Shown here one piece after another: positions 17,487 through 26,341 of a stretch of 64,000 nt of DNA. Position 1 is the stretch's first letter. The number at the start of each line of letters is the position of its first letter. The translations under genes were made by a program, and so were the position numbers. Source of the stretch: Candidatus Rikenella faecigallinarum (GTDB lineage Bacteria > Bacteroidota > Bacteroidia > Bacteroidales > Rikenellaceae); assembly GCA_019113395.1 (NCBI GenBank), contig DXHL01000021.1:180237-244236 (forward strand), given 5' to 3'. The notes under the pieces were generated by a model, which worked only from the letters and a program-made list of their open reading frames with translations, was not told where the DNA came from and searched no databases.

Positions 17487-18683
17487 TTAGATTTGTGCGA
17501 GGAAGAGTTGTTGGGCCGGGTCATTGGGGTCGTAATCATAACCATCTGCTTTGCGGGCTTCCCAGACTCTCATGTAAGCGGGTTTCACGTCGAACGGGGG
17601 TTTATTGATAAAGTCGAGCGATTGGGTATTTTCGGCGAAGATATCGGCACATAGCGCTCGGACAGGTTCGATAATTTCCTGTTGTTCGACCCGGATGAGG
17701 GTATTCAGGGCGATGTTGTATTCGTGTTGGACACGGTCAGCGGAGAAACCGGAAGCGTACTCCATACCGCTGAGTGTACGGAACCAGCTGTGTGCGATGA
17801 TGATGTCGGAGACGGCCTGGTCGTGGAGCGATTTCCAGTCCCCGTCGCTGGAGGTAGTGATGGGCACGAATTTGGTGGTATCGTTGTCGATACCGTTTTT
17901 GACGAGGAACATGACCTGACCGGGTTTTCCGGCAAATCGTTCTTCGGCGAGTTTGGCTATTTCCGTAGCTTCCTGTTCGGAGTCCGTGTCCCCGTCGAGG
18001 ACCATGACACCGGAGGGTTGGAAAGCGTTGTCGAGGCGGGATATATTCCACTGGTCCGTTTTCCAGACGATGGCCGAAGCACCGAGCCCTGCGATGTATT
18101 TCGGGAGTCCGTAGTGTTCGAACATGGGTTCATAGTCCTTGTAGTGGATAACAGCTCGGAGTGATTTTCCGTTGTCGGATGTTTCCCAGAGGGGGTACAG
18201 CGGCAGTGTGCGTGCTTCACGGGGGTTGTAGGTTTTCCAGTCGTGGTGGATAATGACGTGTTGGTTGTCTTTGGTGAGTCGGCATTTGGTCGCATCCTGG
18301 TGGAATAGCGCGAGTTTCGTTTTTTGGGGGTTAGTGACGATTTCGAGGAATGCGTTTCCGAAGAGGCATCTGTCGAGAGCAATACGCTGGATGATTGTAC
18401 GGAGGGATTGTCCGCGGGGGTTGGCCAGGTTGATAAGGCGAGCGGTGGAAGGGGCATATTCATCGACGGTGAGTCCGGCCCCGCTGATGTAATCCGCCTT
18501 GTCATTGATAATTCGCCGGTGGATGGTCGAGCTTCTGGCGAGTGCGGCGAGGGCTTCGGGGAGTCTGTTGTCGGGTCCCCATTTCCAGACGCTTTTATGG
18601 GGAACGGGGGTATTGAGGAGTGCCGCTGGGGGTGTGTTTTGTCCGACGACGAACACTTTTTTGTGTGCAGTTTTCTGTTTCAT
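17487..18683 (-). CDS. Phage portal protein
   Basis: The protein has 398 residues. The N-terminal region WKWGPDNRLPEALAAL, RIINDKADYISGAGL and DRCLFGNAFLEIVTNP is characteristic of HK97/PBSX-type portals. The C-terminus SWFRTLSGMEYASGFSADRVQHEYNIALNTLIRVEQQEIIEPV forms the helical clip/wing end. It forms the DNA-entry dodecamer of the capsid vertex. The length is normal for a full portal. It lies 76 bp downstream of the capsid gene. Confidence 0.8.
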   Translation of the reverse strand: MKQKTAHKKVFVVGQNTPPAALLNTPVPHKSVWKWGPDNRLPEALAALARSSTIHRRIINDKADYISGAGLTVDEYAPSTARLINLANPRGQSLRTIIQRIALDRCLFGNAFLEIVTNPQKTKLALFHQDATKCRLTKDNQHVIIHHDWKTYNPREARTLPLYPLWETSDNGKSLRAVIHYKDYEPMFEHYGLPKYIAGLGASAIVWKTDQWNISRLDNAFQPSGVMVLDGDTDSEQEATEIAKLAEERFAGKPGQVMFLVKNGIDNDTTKFVPITTSSDGDWKSLHDQAVSDIIIAHSWFRTLSGMEYASGFSADRVQHEYNIALNTLIRVEQQEIIEPVRALCADIFAENTQSLDFINKPPFDVKPAYMRVWEARKADGYDYDPNDPAQQLFLAQI

Positions 18684-18759
18684 GGTGGATTAGGTATAAA
18701 AACCGTTCTCCGCCGTGTGATGACGGAGAACGGGGTATTTGTTGGCGGCTTTCTCGGGG

Positions 18760-19743
18760 TTAGATTTCCGAGTAAGCGGCCACGATAAGTTCGGGGAGGA
18801 GGTAGTCGCATCCGGCCATGAATGTAGCCCGTTGTCTGTTTTCCATGAGGTCGGGGTTGTACCACATGGCGACTTCGGAGCCGGGGAAGTCGGCGGTATT
18901 GACGGCGACGGCGAGGTTCCGTTTGTCGGTAAGGATAGCCCACGAGGAGGGCATGTCAGCGACGGTTTTGAGGTAGTCGTCGATTTGAATATCGACGACC
19001 GGGATACCTCGGAAGAGGAGTCTGTCGATACCGTTGATTTTAGCGGCGCGAACGCTGTCCAGGGAGCCGTTCAGGAGGGATTCTTCGTAGTTTTCGGCCA
19101 CGTCACCGGTCACGAGGAATACGAGGTTTCCGTCGTTTTTCATGTTTCGGAGTTGAGCCGGGGCAGCGTCGTAGAGTGCCTTAAGGAGTTTTTCGGCATT
19201 CCCTGCGGTGGCCATGTCGGTCATTTCGATTTTGTGGACGTCGTTTTCTTCGATTCCGGTATCTTCGATGATTCGTTTGAAGAATCCGTCGAAGGTGTTG
19301 AAGGCGCTTTCGCGGGTGGTATCTCCGACCCACATGGTGGCACGGATGGCTTCTGCGATGGTTTCCCGGAAGAGGGTTGTTTCGGCCTCTTCGAGTTCGG
19401 TTCCGGTGAGGTCTCCGAGGTTCACGTCCGGTTTCCCGACGATTCGTTCGTAGACCATCGAGAAGTAGTCATCTGCTCCGTATCCCATTTCGGCTTTGAC
19501 TTTGTGGAGTTCGATGACCTTTTGGAACTTGTCGGCGGCAGCAGCACCGTTCCAGCCGGCTGCATATTTTTGGAGGAGGTCAGCGCCACGTTTCCAGAAG
19601 TTGAGGGTTGTGGGGACGGGCATGTTGTAGAAGAGTCGGATACCGAGGTCGATGGCATTGGGTCCGGAGAGGATGGGTCGGAAGAAAACGGTTTCGAGTT
19701 CGTTTCCGGTGTAGTTTTTGGGGTTTTCGATAATTTTTCCCAT
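18760..19743 (-). CDS. Probable phage major capsid protein
   Basis: The start is moved to MGKIIENPKNYTGNEL (19743), giving 327 residues. The order terminase, protease, this gene, portal, and a mixed alpha/beta protein with FRGIPVVDIQIDDYLK and NLAVAVNTADFPGSEVAMWYNPD near the C-terminus point to an HK97-fold major capsid protein. The LFRGIPV...WAILTDKRNL arrangement is typical of capsid P-domains. It shows no obvious disabling mutation. Identification relies on context and motif style, not on a family I can name. Confidence 0.65.
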   Translation of the reverse strand: MGKIIENPKNYTGNELETVFFRPILSGPNAIDLGIRLFYNMPVPTTLNFWKRGADLLQKYAAGWNGAAAADKFQKVIELHKVKAEMGYGADDYFSMVYERIVGKPDVNLGDLTGTELEEAETTLFRETIAEAIRATMWVGDTTRESAFNTFDGFFKRIIEDTGIEENDVHKIEMTDMATAGNAEKLLKALYDAAPAQLRNMKNDGNLVFLVTGDVAENYEESLLNGSLDSVRAAKINGIDRLLFRGIPVVDIQIDDYLKTVADMPSSWAILTDKRNLAVAVNTADFPGSEVAMWYNPDLMENRQRATFMAGCDYLLPELIVAAYSEI

Positions 19744-19873
19744 GACAGTAAGTAGATTAGGGGTTAATAAATAGGTTAAGGAGATAGTGTTGTATAGGGT
19801 TTTCCCTATGTTGATATTTTGTGTATAACTTCGGCGATTTCCCCGGCAGGAGACCAAGTTATTAACAGACTTA

Positions 19874-20761
19874 TTAACAATCCAGCCTCATTCGGGCGGC
19901 GTCTTCGGCGTAGGCGGAGGCGTTGCGGGAGAGCGTGTTGGGGTTGAGCCCGAACATGCCCGGGGGGAGGATGGCGGGGTCTTCGACGGGTTTGGTGCAG
20001 GAGGGTTGGGGCGAGAAGTCCGGGTCGGCAAGGGGTATGGCGGTCTCTTCCGATTGGGGGACAGGGGGGCGGGTGGAGGTTCCTGCGATATTAGGGGCAG
20101 CCATAGCCCTCTCGGGGAGGGGAGGGTTCCGCAGGAAGAGTCCTCGCAGGGTGTCGGTCACTTTGCGTCGTAGCGTAGCGAGCCGTGAGGGGAGGATGGC
20201 ATCGGCCAACCCTTCCTCGAGTGCTTCCTGAGCGCTGAGCCACTGCCCTTTTCCGGAGTTTCGCGCCATGATATCCGCATAGTGCTTCGGTTCTCGTTTC
20301 GCGTGCATGGCGTAGATTTCAGCCATTTTTTGGTCGGTTTGGCTGAGAAGTTGGAGGGTATGCCGTGCATCGAGTGCATTGCCTTCGAGGGCCGTAGTGG
20401 AGTTGTGGATGAGGTACATGGCCGACGGGGCAATGAGTCGGCATCCGGGGGATGCTGCCTGTGCGACAAGGGTGGCCGCCGAGGCTGCGTAGCCGTAGCA
20501 GCAGGTGGTGATTTGTATTCCCTGTTGTTTGAGTTGTTCGAGTTCCTCAAAGATGAGGAGTGCTTCGTGGATATCGCCGCCGTTTGAGCGGATGTTGAGG
20601 GTGATTTTGTCGGGTCGAGTCTCCAGGACTTTGCGCAGCTCTTTTTTGAAGTTATCGTAGGAGAGCACCTTATGAGCCTCCTGAGAGAGGTTATCAGGCC
20701 GCCCGATGGGTCCGTCGATATCGATGATGCGGTTTTTACGGTTTTCGGTTTTGGTGTTCAT
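19874..20761 (-). CDS. ClpP-like phage head maturation protease
   Basis: The protein has 295 residues. The ClpP/S49-type core has LNIRSNGGDIHEALLIFEEL, the serine nucleophile motif YGYAASAATLVAQA and the His region MYLIHNSTTALEG. This is the usual order for phage prohead proteases that trim the capsid and scaffold. The C-terminal 90 residues are Pro-rich and may be the scaffold-like tail. It lies upstream of the capsid gene in the same operon. Confidence 0.8.
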   Translation of the reverse strand: MNTKTENRKNRIIDIDGPIGRPDNLSQEAHKVLSYDNFKKELRKVLETRPDKITLNIRSNGGDIHEALLIFEELEQLKQQGIQITTCCYGYAASAATLVAQAASPGCRLIAPSAMYLIHNSTTALEGNALDARHTLQLLSQTDQKMAEIYAMHAKREPKHYADIMARNSGKGQWLSAQEALEEGLADAILPSRLATLRRKVTDTLRGLFLRNPPLPERAMAAPNIAGTSTRPPVPQSEETAIPLADPDFSPQPSCTKPVEDPAILPPGMFGLNPNTLSRNASAYAEDAARMRLDC

Positions 20762-20858
20762 GGTTAGGAATCGAGGTTAGGGGTTGGGGGATGAGGTGAG
20801 CGGACTGAGGGGGGAGAGGAAACAGAATGTCAAAGAACGCAGGGGAACGACCTGATGG

Positions 20859-22391
20859 TTAGCGTTTGGTAAATCCGCCGAGTCGTATTTTCGCCGTTTT
20901 GGGGGCATTTTCGGTTTCGACGATACCGGTCAGTGCATCGGGAGCATCGTCGTGCGCGTTGGCTCGAAAGATTCGTTTGAAGGTTTCGAGGTCAGCCGCA
21001 AATTCAGGCCACCGTATTTTCCAGTCTTCCGGCATTCGGATGAGTTTTTGCACCGTAGGGGCGTAAGTGAGGATACGGGATTCTTTGTTGGCCGTTTGGT
21101 GGAAGAGTTTGACGGCACAGGTTCTGTACCCTTGAGCGAAGAGGTTTTTCTCGACGGCTCTGCCGAATCCCCGTCCTCCGTTGTTGCTTTCGATGCGGGC
21201 TTGTGTCGTTTGGTTTCGTTGGAGCATCTGCGCCACGGCCGTTTCAGTCAGTTCCATGGCCAGGTCGGTATAGACCACGTCTGTGATATAGCAGAGTCCG
21301 TTTTCGTCCGTCAGGTAACATATGGAGCAGAGTTTGTCGTTTCCGGTATCGGCCGTATCGGTATAGTTGGCCCGTTTGAGCGGGTTTTGAGGGAGTTTTC
21401 GGTAGGTTTGGAAGGTTTCGTACAGTCTTCCTTCTCGAGGTTCGGGGTTTCCCTGGAAGAGAGCCTCGAAGAGGTTTGGGTCAGCTTTTCGTCGTTGTTT
21501 GAGCCATTGTACGGAGTGTTTTTTCGGCCAGAGCGCCTCGCCGGGTTTTCTGGGGTCGAGTTGTGAGGGTGGCGAGGTTTTGAGGGCCTCGAACGAGAGT
21601 GCGAACCAGGTATCGGGTTTCGGGCGGTCGAGTTGTTCCCAGGAGGTCAGTTCGACCACGTTTTCACACTTTTTGAGTCGTCCGATGATGTCGTCTTCGT
21701 GCCAACGTGTTTCGACGATAAGTTCCTGAGCGGTGTTGTGCAGTCGGGTTCGCGCGACCGCGTTGTACCACTCCCAGACCCTTTCGCGGATAAGCGGCGA
21801 GTTGGCTTCGAGTGCATCTTTGTAGAGGTCGTCGAGGATAAGGAGGTCCACGGTGTTTCCGGTGAGCGAGCCCGTCCGTCCGACCGACCTCAGTCCCCCG
21901 TCATGGCCTACGCAGTCAAATTCGTGAGCCGTACGGCGTGCCGATTTGTTTTTTGGGTTTTGTGAGGCGCAGTTTTTGAGTTGCGTATGGGGGAATATGT
22001 TGTGATAGTTTTCGTCATCGATAATGCGTTGGATTTGTGCGGCGAATCGTCTTGCGAGTGCGAGTGAGTAGGATACGACCGTAATTTTAAGGTTCGGGTT
22101 TTTGCCGAGCATAAATGCGGGGAGGAATACGGAAGCTCCGAGGCTTTTCCCGTGTTGCGGGGGCACGGAGATGATGAGGCGTTGTATGGTTCCTTCGGCA
22201 AATTTTTGGAGGAGTTGGTAGTATGTATTGTGGAAGGGTGACCAGTCGAATTGGGGGTTGATTGCGGAGACGAAGGTGTTGATTGAGCGTCTGGCGCGTT
22301 CCGCCGCCGTTTTGTTCAGTTCGAGGACGGGCTTTTTGTTTTTGGGTATTTTTTGGGTAGGGTTTTGGTTTTCGGGGGAATTTCGGGACAT
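20859..22391 (-). CDS. Phage terminase large subunit
   Basis: The protein has 510 residues, full length. The ATPase domain carries Walker A SVPPQHGKS and Walker B LLILDDLYKD with a following ETRWHEDD coupling segment. The C-terminal RNase H-like nuclease has DTADTGNDK, IESNNGGRGF and NAHDDAPDALTG acidic clusters. It drives DNA packaging into proheads. It overlaps the preceding small gene by 76 bp in another frame. Confidence 0.9.
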   Translation of the reverse strand: MSRNSPENQNPTQKIPKNKKPVLELNKTAAERARRSINTFVSAINPQFDWSPFHNTYYQLLQKFAEGTIQRLIISVPPQHGKSLGASVFLPAFMLGKNPNLKITVVSYSLALARRFAAQIQRIIDDENYHNIFPHTQLKNCASQNPKNKSARRTAHEFDCVGHDGGLRSVGRTGSLTGNTVDLLILDDLYKDALEANSPLIRERVWEWYNAVARTRLHNTAQELIVETRWHEDDIIGRLKKCENVVELTSWEQLDRPKPDTWFALSFEALKTSPPSQLDPRKPGEALWPKKHSVQWLKQRRKADPNLFEALFQGNPEPREGRLYETFQTYRKLPQNPLKRANYTDTADTGNDKLCSICYLTDENGLCYITDVVYTDLAMELTETAVAQMLQRNQTTQARIESNNGGRGFGRAVEKNLFAQGYRTCAVKLFHQTANKESRILTYAPTVQKLIRMPEDWKIRWPEFAADLETFKRIFRANAHDDAPDALTGIVETENAPKTAKIRLGGFTKR

Positions 22392-22711
22392 GACGGGGTA
22401 TCGTGAGGAGTCACTGGTGAAGATTGGAGGTTATTCAGGGGGACAAGCGCGGCTTCCAGTTCATCGAGGGCGCTGTCCGATAGTTTTTCGAGGTCCACGG
22501 TGGCCAGTTGGGTATCGGGGAGTGGAGTTGCTTGCGAGGAGAATAGGTTGAATTTGATTTTGAGGATAAGGCAGCGTTCGAGTCCTTTGATAGCCGTGAT
22601 ATGTGCCGTGAGGTTTGGGGGTTCAGCGGCGATGGCGAGTTTAGCGGCTTTTCTGTATTCCCGTTCGAGTTTTTCGACGGATTTGAGTTGAGCAGATACG
22701 GGGTTCATCAT
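22316..22711 (-). CDS. Small phage gene, possible terminase small subunit
   Basis: The protein has 131 residues, directly upstream of and overlapping the large terminase. The first 50 residues are helical (SAQLKSVEKLEREYRKAAKL; ITAIKGLERCLILKIKF), in keeping with a helix-rich DNA-recognition subunit. The C-terminus is Pro/Lys/Thr-rich. No clear HTH is visible. Its start overlaps the stop of the gene before it by 4 bp (ATGA-type coupling). The call rests on position. Confidence 0.5.
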   Translation of the reverse strand: MMNPVSAQLKSVEKLEREYRKAAKLAIAAEPPNLTAHITAIKGLERCLILKIKFNLFSSQATPLPDTQLATVDLEKLSDSALDELEAALVPLNNLQSSPVTPHDTPSCPEIPPKTKTLPKKYPKTKSPSSN

Positions 22712-22965
22712 TGGAGTTTTTTTCGGAGTATGGCCGGGTCAAAATCGGAGCTGACAAGCGTTTGATTCATCCAGACGTGTGTACGGCAGTGGATAAAGGA
22801 GATTTTGTTTTTGAGAATGACGGGCGTAAGGCGGAGTATGATTTGGGTGTTTGGCGTTTCTATTTCGAGGATTTGTTCCTGGTTCCAGGTTTCGGGTTGT
22901 TGGGTGAATTCGGCGATATGGCGAGCGACAAGTCGATAGAGTTTAGGGGTGAAACGGAATATCAT
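22708..22965 (-). CDS. Hypothetical first gene of the phage head operon (85 aa)
   Basis: The start is moved to MIFRFTPKLYRL (22965), because the track's start is a TTG inside the promoter. It encodes 85 residues, basic at the N-terminus (KLYRLVARHIAEF) with a beta-rich middle (TQIILRLTPVILKNKISFIHCRT). I recognise no family. Translational coupling to the next gene supports that it is real. Confidence 0.5.
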   Translation of the reverse strand: MIFRFTPKLYRLVARHIAEFTQQPETWNQEQILEIETPNTQIILRLTPVILKNKISFIHCRTHVWMNQTLVSSDFDPAILRKKLQ

Positions 22966-23097
22966 ACGGTGCAGTAAGGGGTTCGGGGTCGGTTTGGGGG
23001 GAAATATTTTTGGGCGGATGGATTGCAGGGAGTTTGGATAATTTATATATTCGCATATTGTGATATGGTGTGTAGGTTGTATTGTTTTGATGTATTG

Positions 23098-23105
23098 CAA
23101 AGATA
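23098..23105 (-). promoter_or_regulatory. Promoter -7 box of the phage head operon
   Basis: TATCTTTG on the minus strand matches the host-type TAnnTTTG box, about 130 bp before the first gene. The flanking stretch 23000-23330 is AT-rich and otherwise shows no gene. It suggests transcription of the module by the host housekeeping sigma factor. Confidence 0.45.
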
Positions 23106-23326
23106 TTTTTGGGAATTGAGAAGGCGAAACAGGAGTTCATCCTATTACGCAATATTTTTTAAGTTATTTATTATGAGTATTTTATGCACAGCTGCTCTAT
23201 TTTTATGATACGCAACACACCGTGAACGGGTTGTGTATGCTTCTTTTGTTGGGCATGGTATTGTATTGACGCAGCATCGAGTCTGCTTTTTGATTTATTT
23301 TCTATTTATTTTCCTGTATTTTTCTT

Positions 23327-23860
23327 ATGAATCCTTTACAATTATCCGCTTATGTTCACCATCATTACACCCCATTATCGTGTCCGGGTCTGAGCCGCTA
23401 CCATTATGTTCATCCGGCCATCGGTTATGTTTTTTCGGGTCGCAAGGTGTTTCACACGCCGAAGAGTCGTATTGTTGTGGAGTCCGGGGAGGTATTTCAT
23501 GTCGCCTCTGGGGAGTATGATGTGGAGAACGAGGTAGGTTTATCGGCCGGCCGTTTTCATCAGGTTTTGTTTTTTTATGCTCGTGAGGGGATGCGGCAGG
23601 CGTTTCTGTCGGAGCACTTGTTGGAGCGTGCGCGGGAGATGTGTCTTGGGTGTCGTCATTCCGGGGATGTGTATCATTATCCGGGTTGGCCTGCCTTGCA
23701 CCGTTTTTTTGAGCATACCGAGCGCGCCTCATCCGTTTTGTTGGAAGACAACGTTTTGAGTCATATGAAGCTGTGCGAGTTGGTTCATTTATTGATGTCT
23801 CATCCGGGTTGTTGTGTGAGTCGTCCGTTGAGTCAGGTCTATTTTGAGGATAGGCTCTAA
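23327..23860 (+). CDS. AraC-type regulator N-terminal domain without the HTH domain (truncated)
   Basis: The protein has 177 residues. The cupin-like effector region (HPAIGYVFSGRKVFHTPKSR; VESGEVFHVASGEYDVEN) and following helices (DNVLSHMKLCELVHLLMSHPGC) resemble Bacteroidales AraC-family regulators just before their HTH pair. Translation stops there at TAA, and the yebC terminator begins 8 bp later, so about 100 residues of DNA-binding domain are missing. It lies between the phage module and yebC, so truncation by rearrangement is plausible. It could act as a ligand-binding decoy or be a dead remnant. Confidence 0.55.
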   Translation: MNPLQLSAYVHHHYTPLSCPGLSRYHYVHPAIGYVFSGRKVFHTPKSRIVVESGEVFHVASGEYDVENEVGLSAGRFHQVLFFYAREGMRQAFLSEHLLERAREMCLGCRHSGDVYHYPGWPALHRFFEHTERASSVLLEDNVLSHMKLCELVHLLMSHPGCCVSRPLSQVYFEDRL

Positions 23861-23905
23861 AAAAACATCAGGGGGATTTCTTTCGTTGGAAAGAAATCCC
23901 CCTGA
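23858..23905 (-). terminator. yebC terminator
   Basis: TCAGGGGGATTTCTTT / AAAGAAATCCCCCTGA forms a perfect 16 bp stem, followed by TTTTTTT on the minus strand. The same T-tract overlaps the stop of the AraC-like ORF. Confidence 0.85.
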
Positions 23906-23987
23906 AACATCATCTTCATTCCATTCCCCAAAAATGACATTTTTCAGCCACCGCATCGGGAAGGGTATGTGCTTATAGAGAGAAGGC

Positions 23988-24725
23988 TTAGTCTTCGATT
24001 TTCATGTTGTGGTAAACGCGTTGCACGTCGTCGTCTTCCTCGAATTTTTCGATAAGTTTTTCGATGGCTTCGCGTTGTTCGGGCGTTACCTCTTTTTGGT
24101 CGTTGGGTATACGTTCAAACTCCCCGCTGAGGATTTCGTATCCTTTTTCTTCGAGGAAGTTTTGTATTTTATTGAAAGCGTCGTATGCGCCGTAGATAAC
24201 AATTTCCTGGGTTCCGTCTTCGTTTTCTTCGGCGAATACTTCGTCTACGCCGTAGTCGATAAGTTCGAGTTCGAATTCCTCGAGGTCGATGTTTTGGGGC
24301 GCTTTGATTTTGAATACGGATTTACGTTCGAACATGAAGTCGAGGCTTCCGGTCGTTCCGAGCGAGCCACCGGCTTTGTTGAAGTAGCTTCTGACGTTTG
24401 CTACGGTACGCGTATTGTTGTTTGTTGCGGCTTCGACGACGATAGCGATACCGTAGGGTCCGTAGCCGTCGTATTGAATTTCCTTGTAGTCGGCATCCGT
24501 ATCTTTGGAGACAGCCCGTTTGATAGCCCTTTCGACATTTTCCTTGGGCATATTTTCGGACTTAGCAGTTTGGATGAGCATACGGAGTCTGGGGTTCCCC
24601 GCGGGGTCAGGTCCGCCGGCTTTGACGGCGATAACGATTTCTTTACCGATACGGGTGAAGGTTTTGGCCATATTCCCCCACCGTTTGAATTTGCGTGCTT
24701 TACGGAATTCAAAAGCTCTTCCCAT
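23988..24725 (-). CDS. yebC: YebC/PmpR family protein
   Basis: The protein has 245 residues, full length. The N-terminus MGRAFEFRKARKFKRWGNMAKTFTRIGKEI and the conserved RAIKRAVSK...YDGYGPYGIAIVVEAATNN segment define the family. Members were described as transcription factors and, more recently, as ribosome-associated factors relieving stalls at proline stretches. It is a single gene with its own promoter and terminator. Confidence 0.95.
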   Translation of the reverse strand: MGRAFEFRKARKFKRWGNMAKTFTRIGKEIVIAVKAGGPDPAGNPRLRMLIQTAKSENMPKENVERAIKRAVSKDTDADYKEIQYDGYGPYGIAIVVEAATNNNTRTVANVRSYFNKAGGSLGTTGSLDFMFERKSVFKIKAPQNIDLEEFELELIDYGVDEVFAEENEDGTQEIVIYGAYDAFNKIQNFLEEKGYEILSGEFERIPNDQKEVTPEQREAIEKLIEKFEEDDDVQRVYHNMKIED

Positions 24726-24773
24726 GGTATGTTAGTTAGCGTTTTTAAGAAAGCAAGAGTGAATAATTGGTTT

Positions 24774-24781
24774 CAAAGGTA
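24774..24781 (-). promoter_or_regulatory. yebC promoter -7 box
   Basis: TACCTTTG on the minus strand is about 50 bp before the yebC start codon. Confidence 0.5.
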
Positions 24782-24864
24782 TTGCTTTTTCGGGTAAAAT
24801 GAAAGCCGGATTAAAAGTCAGCATGAAAGTGGGATTGAAAGTTGAAGATTTGTGCGGAAGGGTT

Positions 24865-24872
24865 TATCTTTG
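24865..24872 (+). promoter_or_regulatory. Promoter -7 box of the DUF2851 gene
   Basis: TATCTTTG on the plus strand lies 77 bp before the ATG at 24950. Just upstream, at 24799-24846, is an imperfect tandem duplication (ATGAAAG..GGATT.AAAGT twice). Confidence 0.45.
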
Positions 24873-24949
24873 GAGGATAAGGAAGTTCGGAGTTTTCCGG
24901 GATTTTCCTGATTTGAATTGTCTACATAACAGCCAGTCCGACAGTCAGT

Positions 24950-26248
24950 ATGACGGAGTCCGAGCGTCGCCAGTTTTTGAAGGTGGTTTGGGGCCATCGG
25001 TTGTATGGTCCGACCGACGTGCGTTGGTCGGACGGTGAGGTTGCGTATGTGGAGCGCGGGGGTTATGCGAGTGAGACGAGTGGTGCAGTGACCGTGGGCC
25101 CGGACTTCGAGAATGCGGCAGTGGCTTGTGGGGAGAGTATGTTGTACGGAGGTGTTCGGGTGGATGGGATGGCCTCGACGTGGCGGACGGAGGGGGATAT
25201 GTCCTCGACGGCTTATGACAGTGTGCTGTTTCATGTGGTGGGTGAGCGCGACCGAGTGCTGTTTCGCAAGGGTCGCGAGGTTCGCACGCTGATATTGCAG
25301 GCCTCATCGGTTTTGGAGCGGATGTATGAGGAGATGCTGGCTGAATCGTCTCACGGGTCGGAGGGATGTTTGTCCTTTTTCGGTCGGTTGGCGGGGGTTG
25401 AACAGGAGCAGATAATGTCTCGGTTGCTGGCTGACCGTTTGCGTCGAAAGCGCCTGGAGGTGGAGGGGATTTATCGTTCGTTGAGCGGGAGTTGGGACGA
25501 GACGGCTTATGTGTGTTATATGCGTTCGTTGGGGATGGGCGAGCGGAAGCGTTCTTATGAGGCCTTGGCCCGTTCGGTTCCTTATGGGTGTTTGGTTCGT
25601 TGTCAGGGCGATGTGCAGCAGGGTGAGGCTTTGTTACTGGGGCAGTCGGGCTATTTGGCTACGGTGGGCTCATCGGGTGCCGCCATTCGGCAGTTGCAGG
25701 ATATCTATTTGACTTTGAAGGAGGAGTACGGGTTGCGTCGTCCGGTGGTGAGTTGGGGCGGGGCTTCGGTGCGTCCCTCCTCGTTGCCGCCGGCACAGTT
25801 GTCGAGTGCCGCCGCCTTTTTGGTTCGTACTCCGCAGTTGGGAGCGCGTGTACGAGAGGCGGTACTGGAGGGTGTGGAGGCTTTACGCACATTGTTCGGC
25901 GGGGTTTCGACGGACGCAGTACCGATGACGGGCGGAGGTCAAATCAGCATGGAGCGTGCCGATTTGCGGATAATCAATTTTGCGATACCGTATGCCGCGG
26001 CGTGGGGACGTTCGACGGGAGATGTTCGGATGCAGGAGGCCGCTTTGGGGCTGTATGACGGGGTCGCGGCGGAGCACAATCGTTATACTCGTAGATGGGG
26101 CGAGGTTTGTGAGGTGGAACGGGCCTCGGAGAGCCAGGCCATCGTTCAGTTGTGTACGGAGTATTGCGGTCGGGGTCGTTGCGGGGAGTGTCCGATAGGT
26201 GTATTGCGGTTGGTACGGTGTTGGCGGGGGTTGGGTAGCGGGGAGTAG
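24950..26248 (+). CDS. DUF2851 family protein
   Basis: The protein has 432 residues and matches the Bacteroidetes-specific DUF2851 family in length and motifs: VVWGHRLYGP, a YGGVRVDGMASTWRTEGD segment, an HVVGERD segment, QLSSAAAFLVRTPQL, and a Cys-rich C-terminus (CTEYCGRGRCGECPIG) that could bind metal. The family has no established function. It is transcribed alone, convergent with pepT. Confidence 0.85.
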   Translation: MTESERRQFLKVVWGHRLYGPTDVRWSDGEVAYVERGGYASETSGAVTVGPDFENAAVACGESMLYGGVRVDGMASTWRTEGDMSSTAYDSVLFHVVGERDRVLFRKGREVRTLILQASSVLERMYEEMLAESSHGSEGCLSFFGRLAGVEQEQIMSRLLADRLRRKRLEVEGIYRSLSGSWDETAYVCYMRSLGMGERKRSYEALARSVPYGCLVRCQGDVQQGEALLLGQSGYLATVGSSGAAIRQLQDIYLTLKEEYGLRRPVVSWGGASVRPSSLPPAQLSSAAAFLVRTPQLGARVREAVLEGVEALRTLFGGVSTDAVPMTGGGQISMERADLRIINFAIPYAAAWGRSTGDVRMQEAALGLYDGVAAEHNRYTRRWGEVCEVERASESQAIVQLCTEYCGRGRCGECPIGVLRLVRCWRGLGSGE

Positions 26249-26269
26249 TATATCTCCGAAGCAGAAATT

Positions 26270-26314
26270 GGCAGGGGTCGCGCTTTTTCCATACGAAAAA
26301 GCGCGACCCCTGCC
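26270..26314. terminator. Bidirectional hairpin between DUF2851 and pepT
   Basis: GGCAGGGGTCGCGCTTTTTC / GAAAAAGCGCGACCCCTGCC is a 20 bp perfect inverted repeat between two convergent genes. Confidence 0.75.
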
Positions 26315-26341
26315 GCTTACCGTAAAGTACAATCCCCTACC

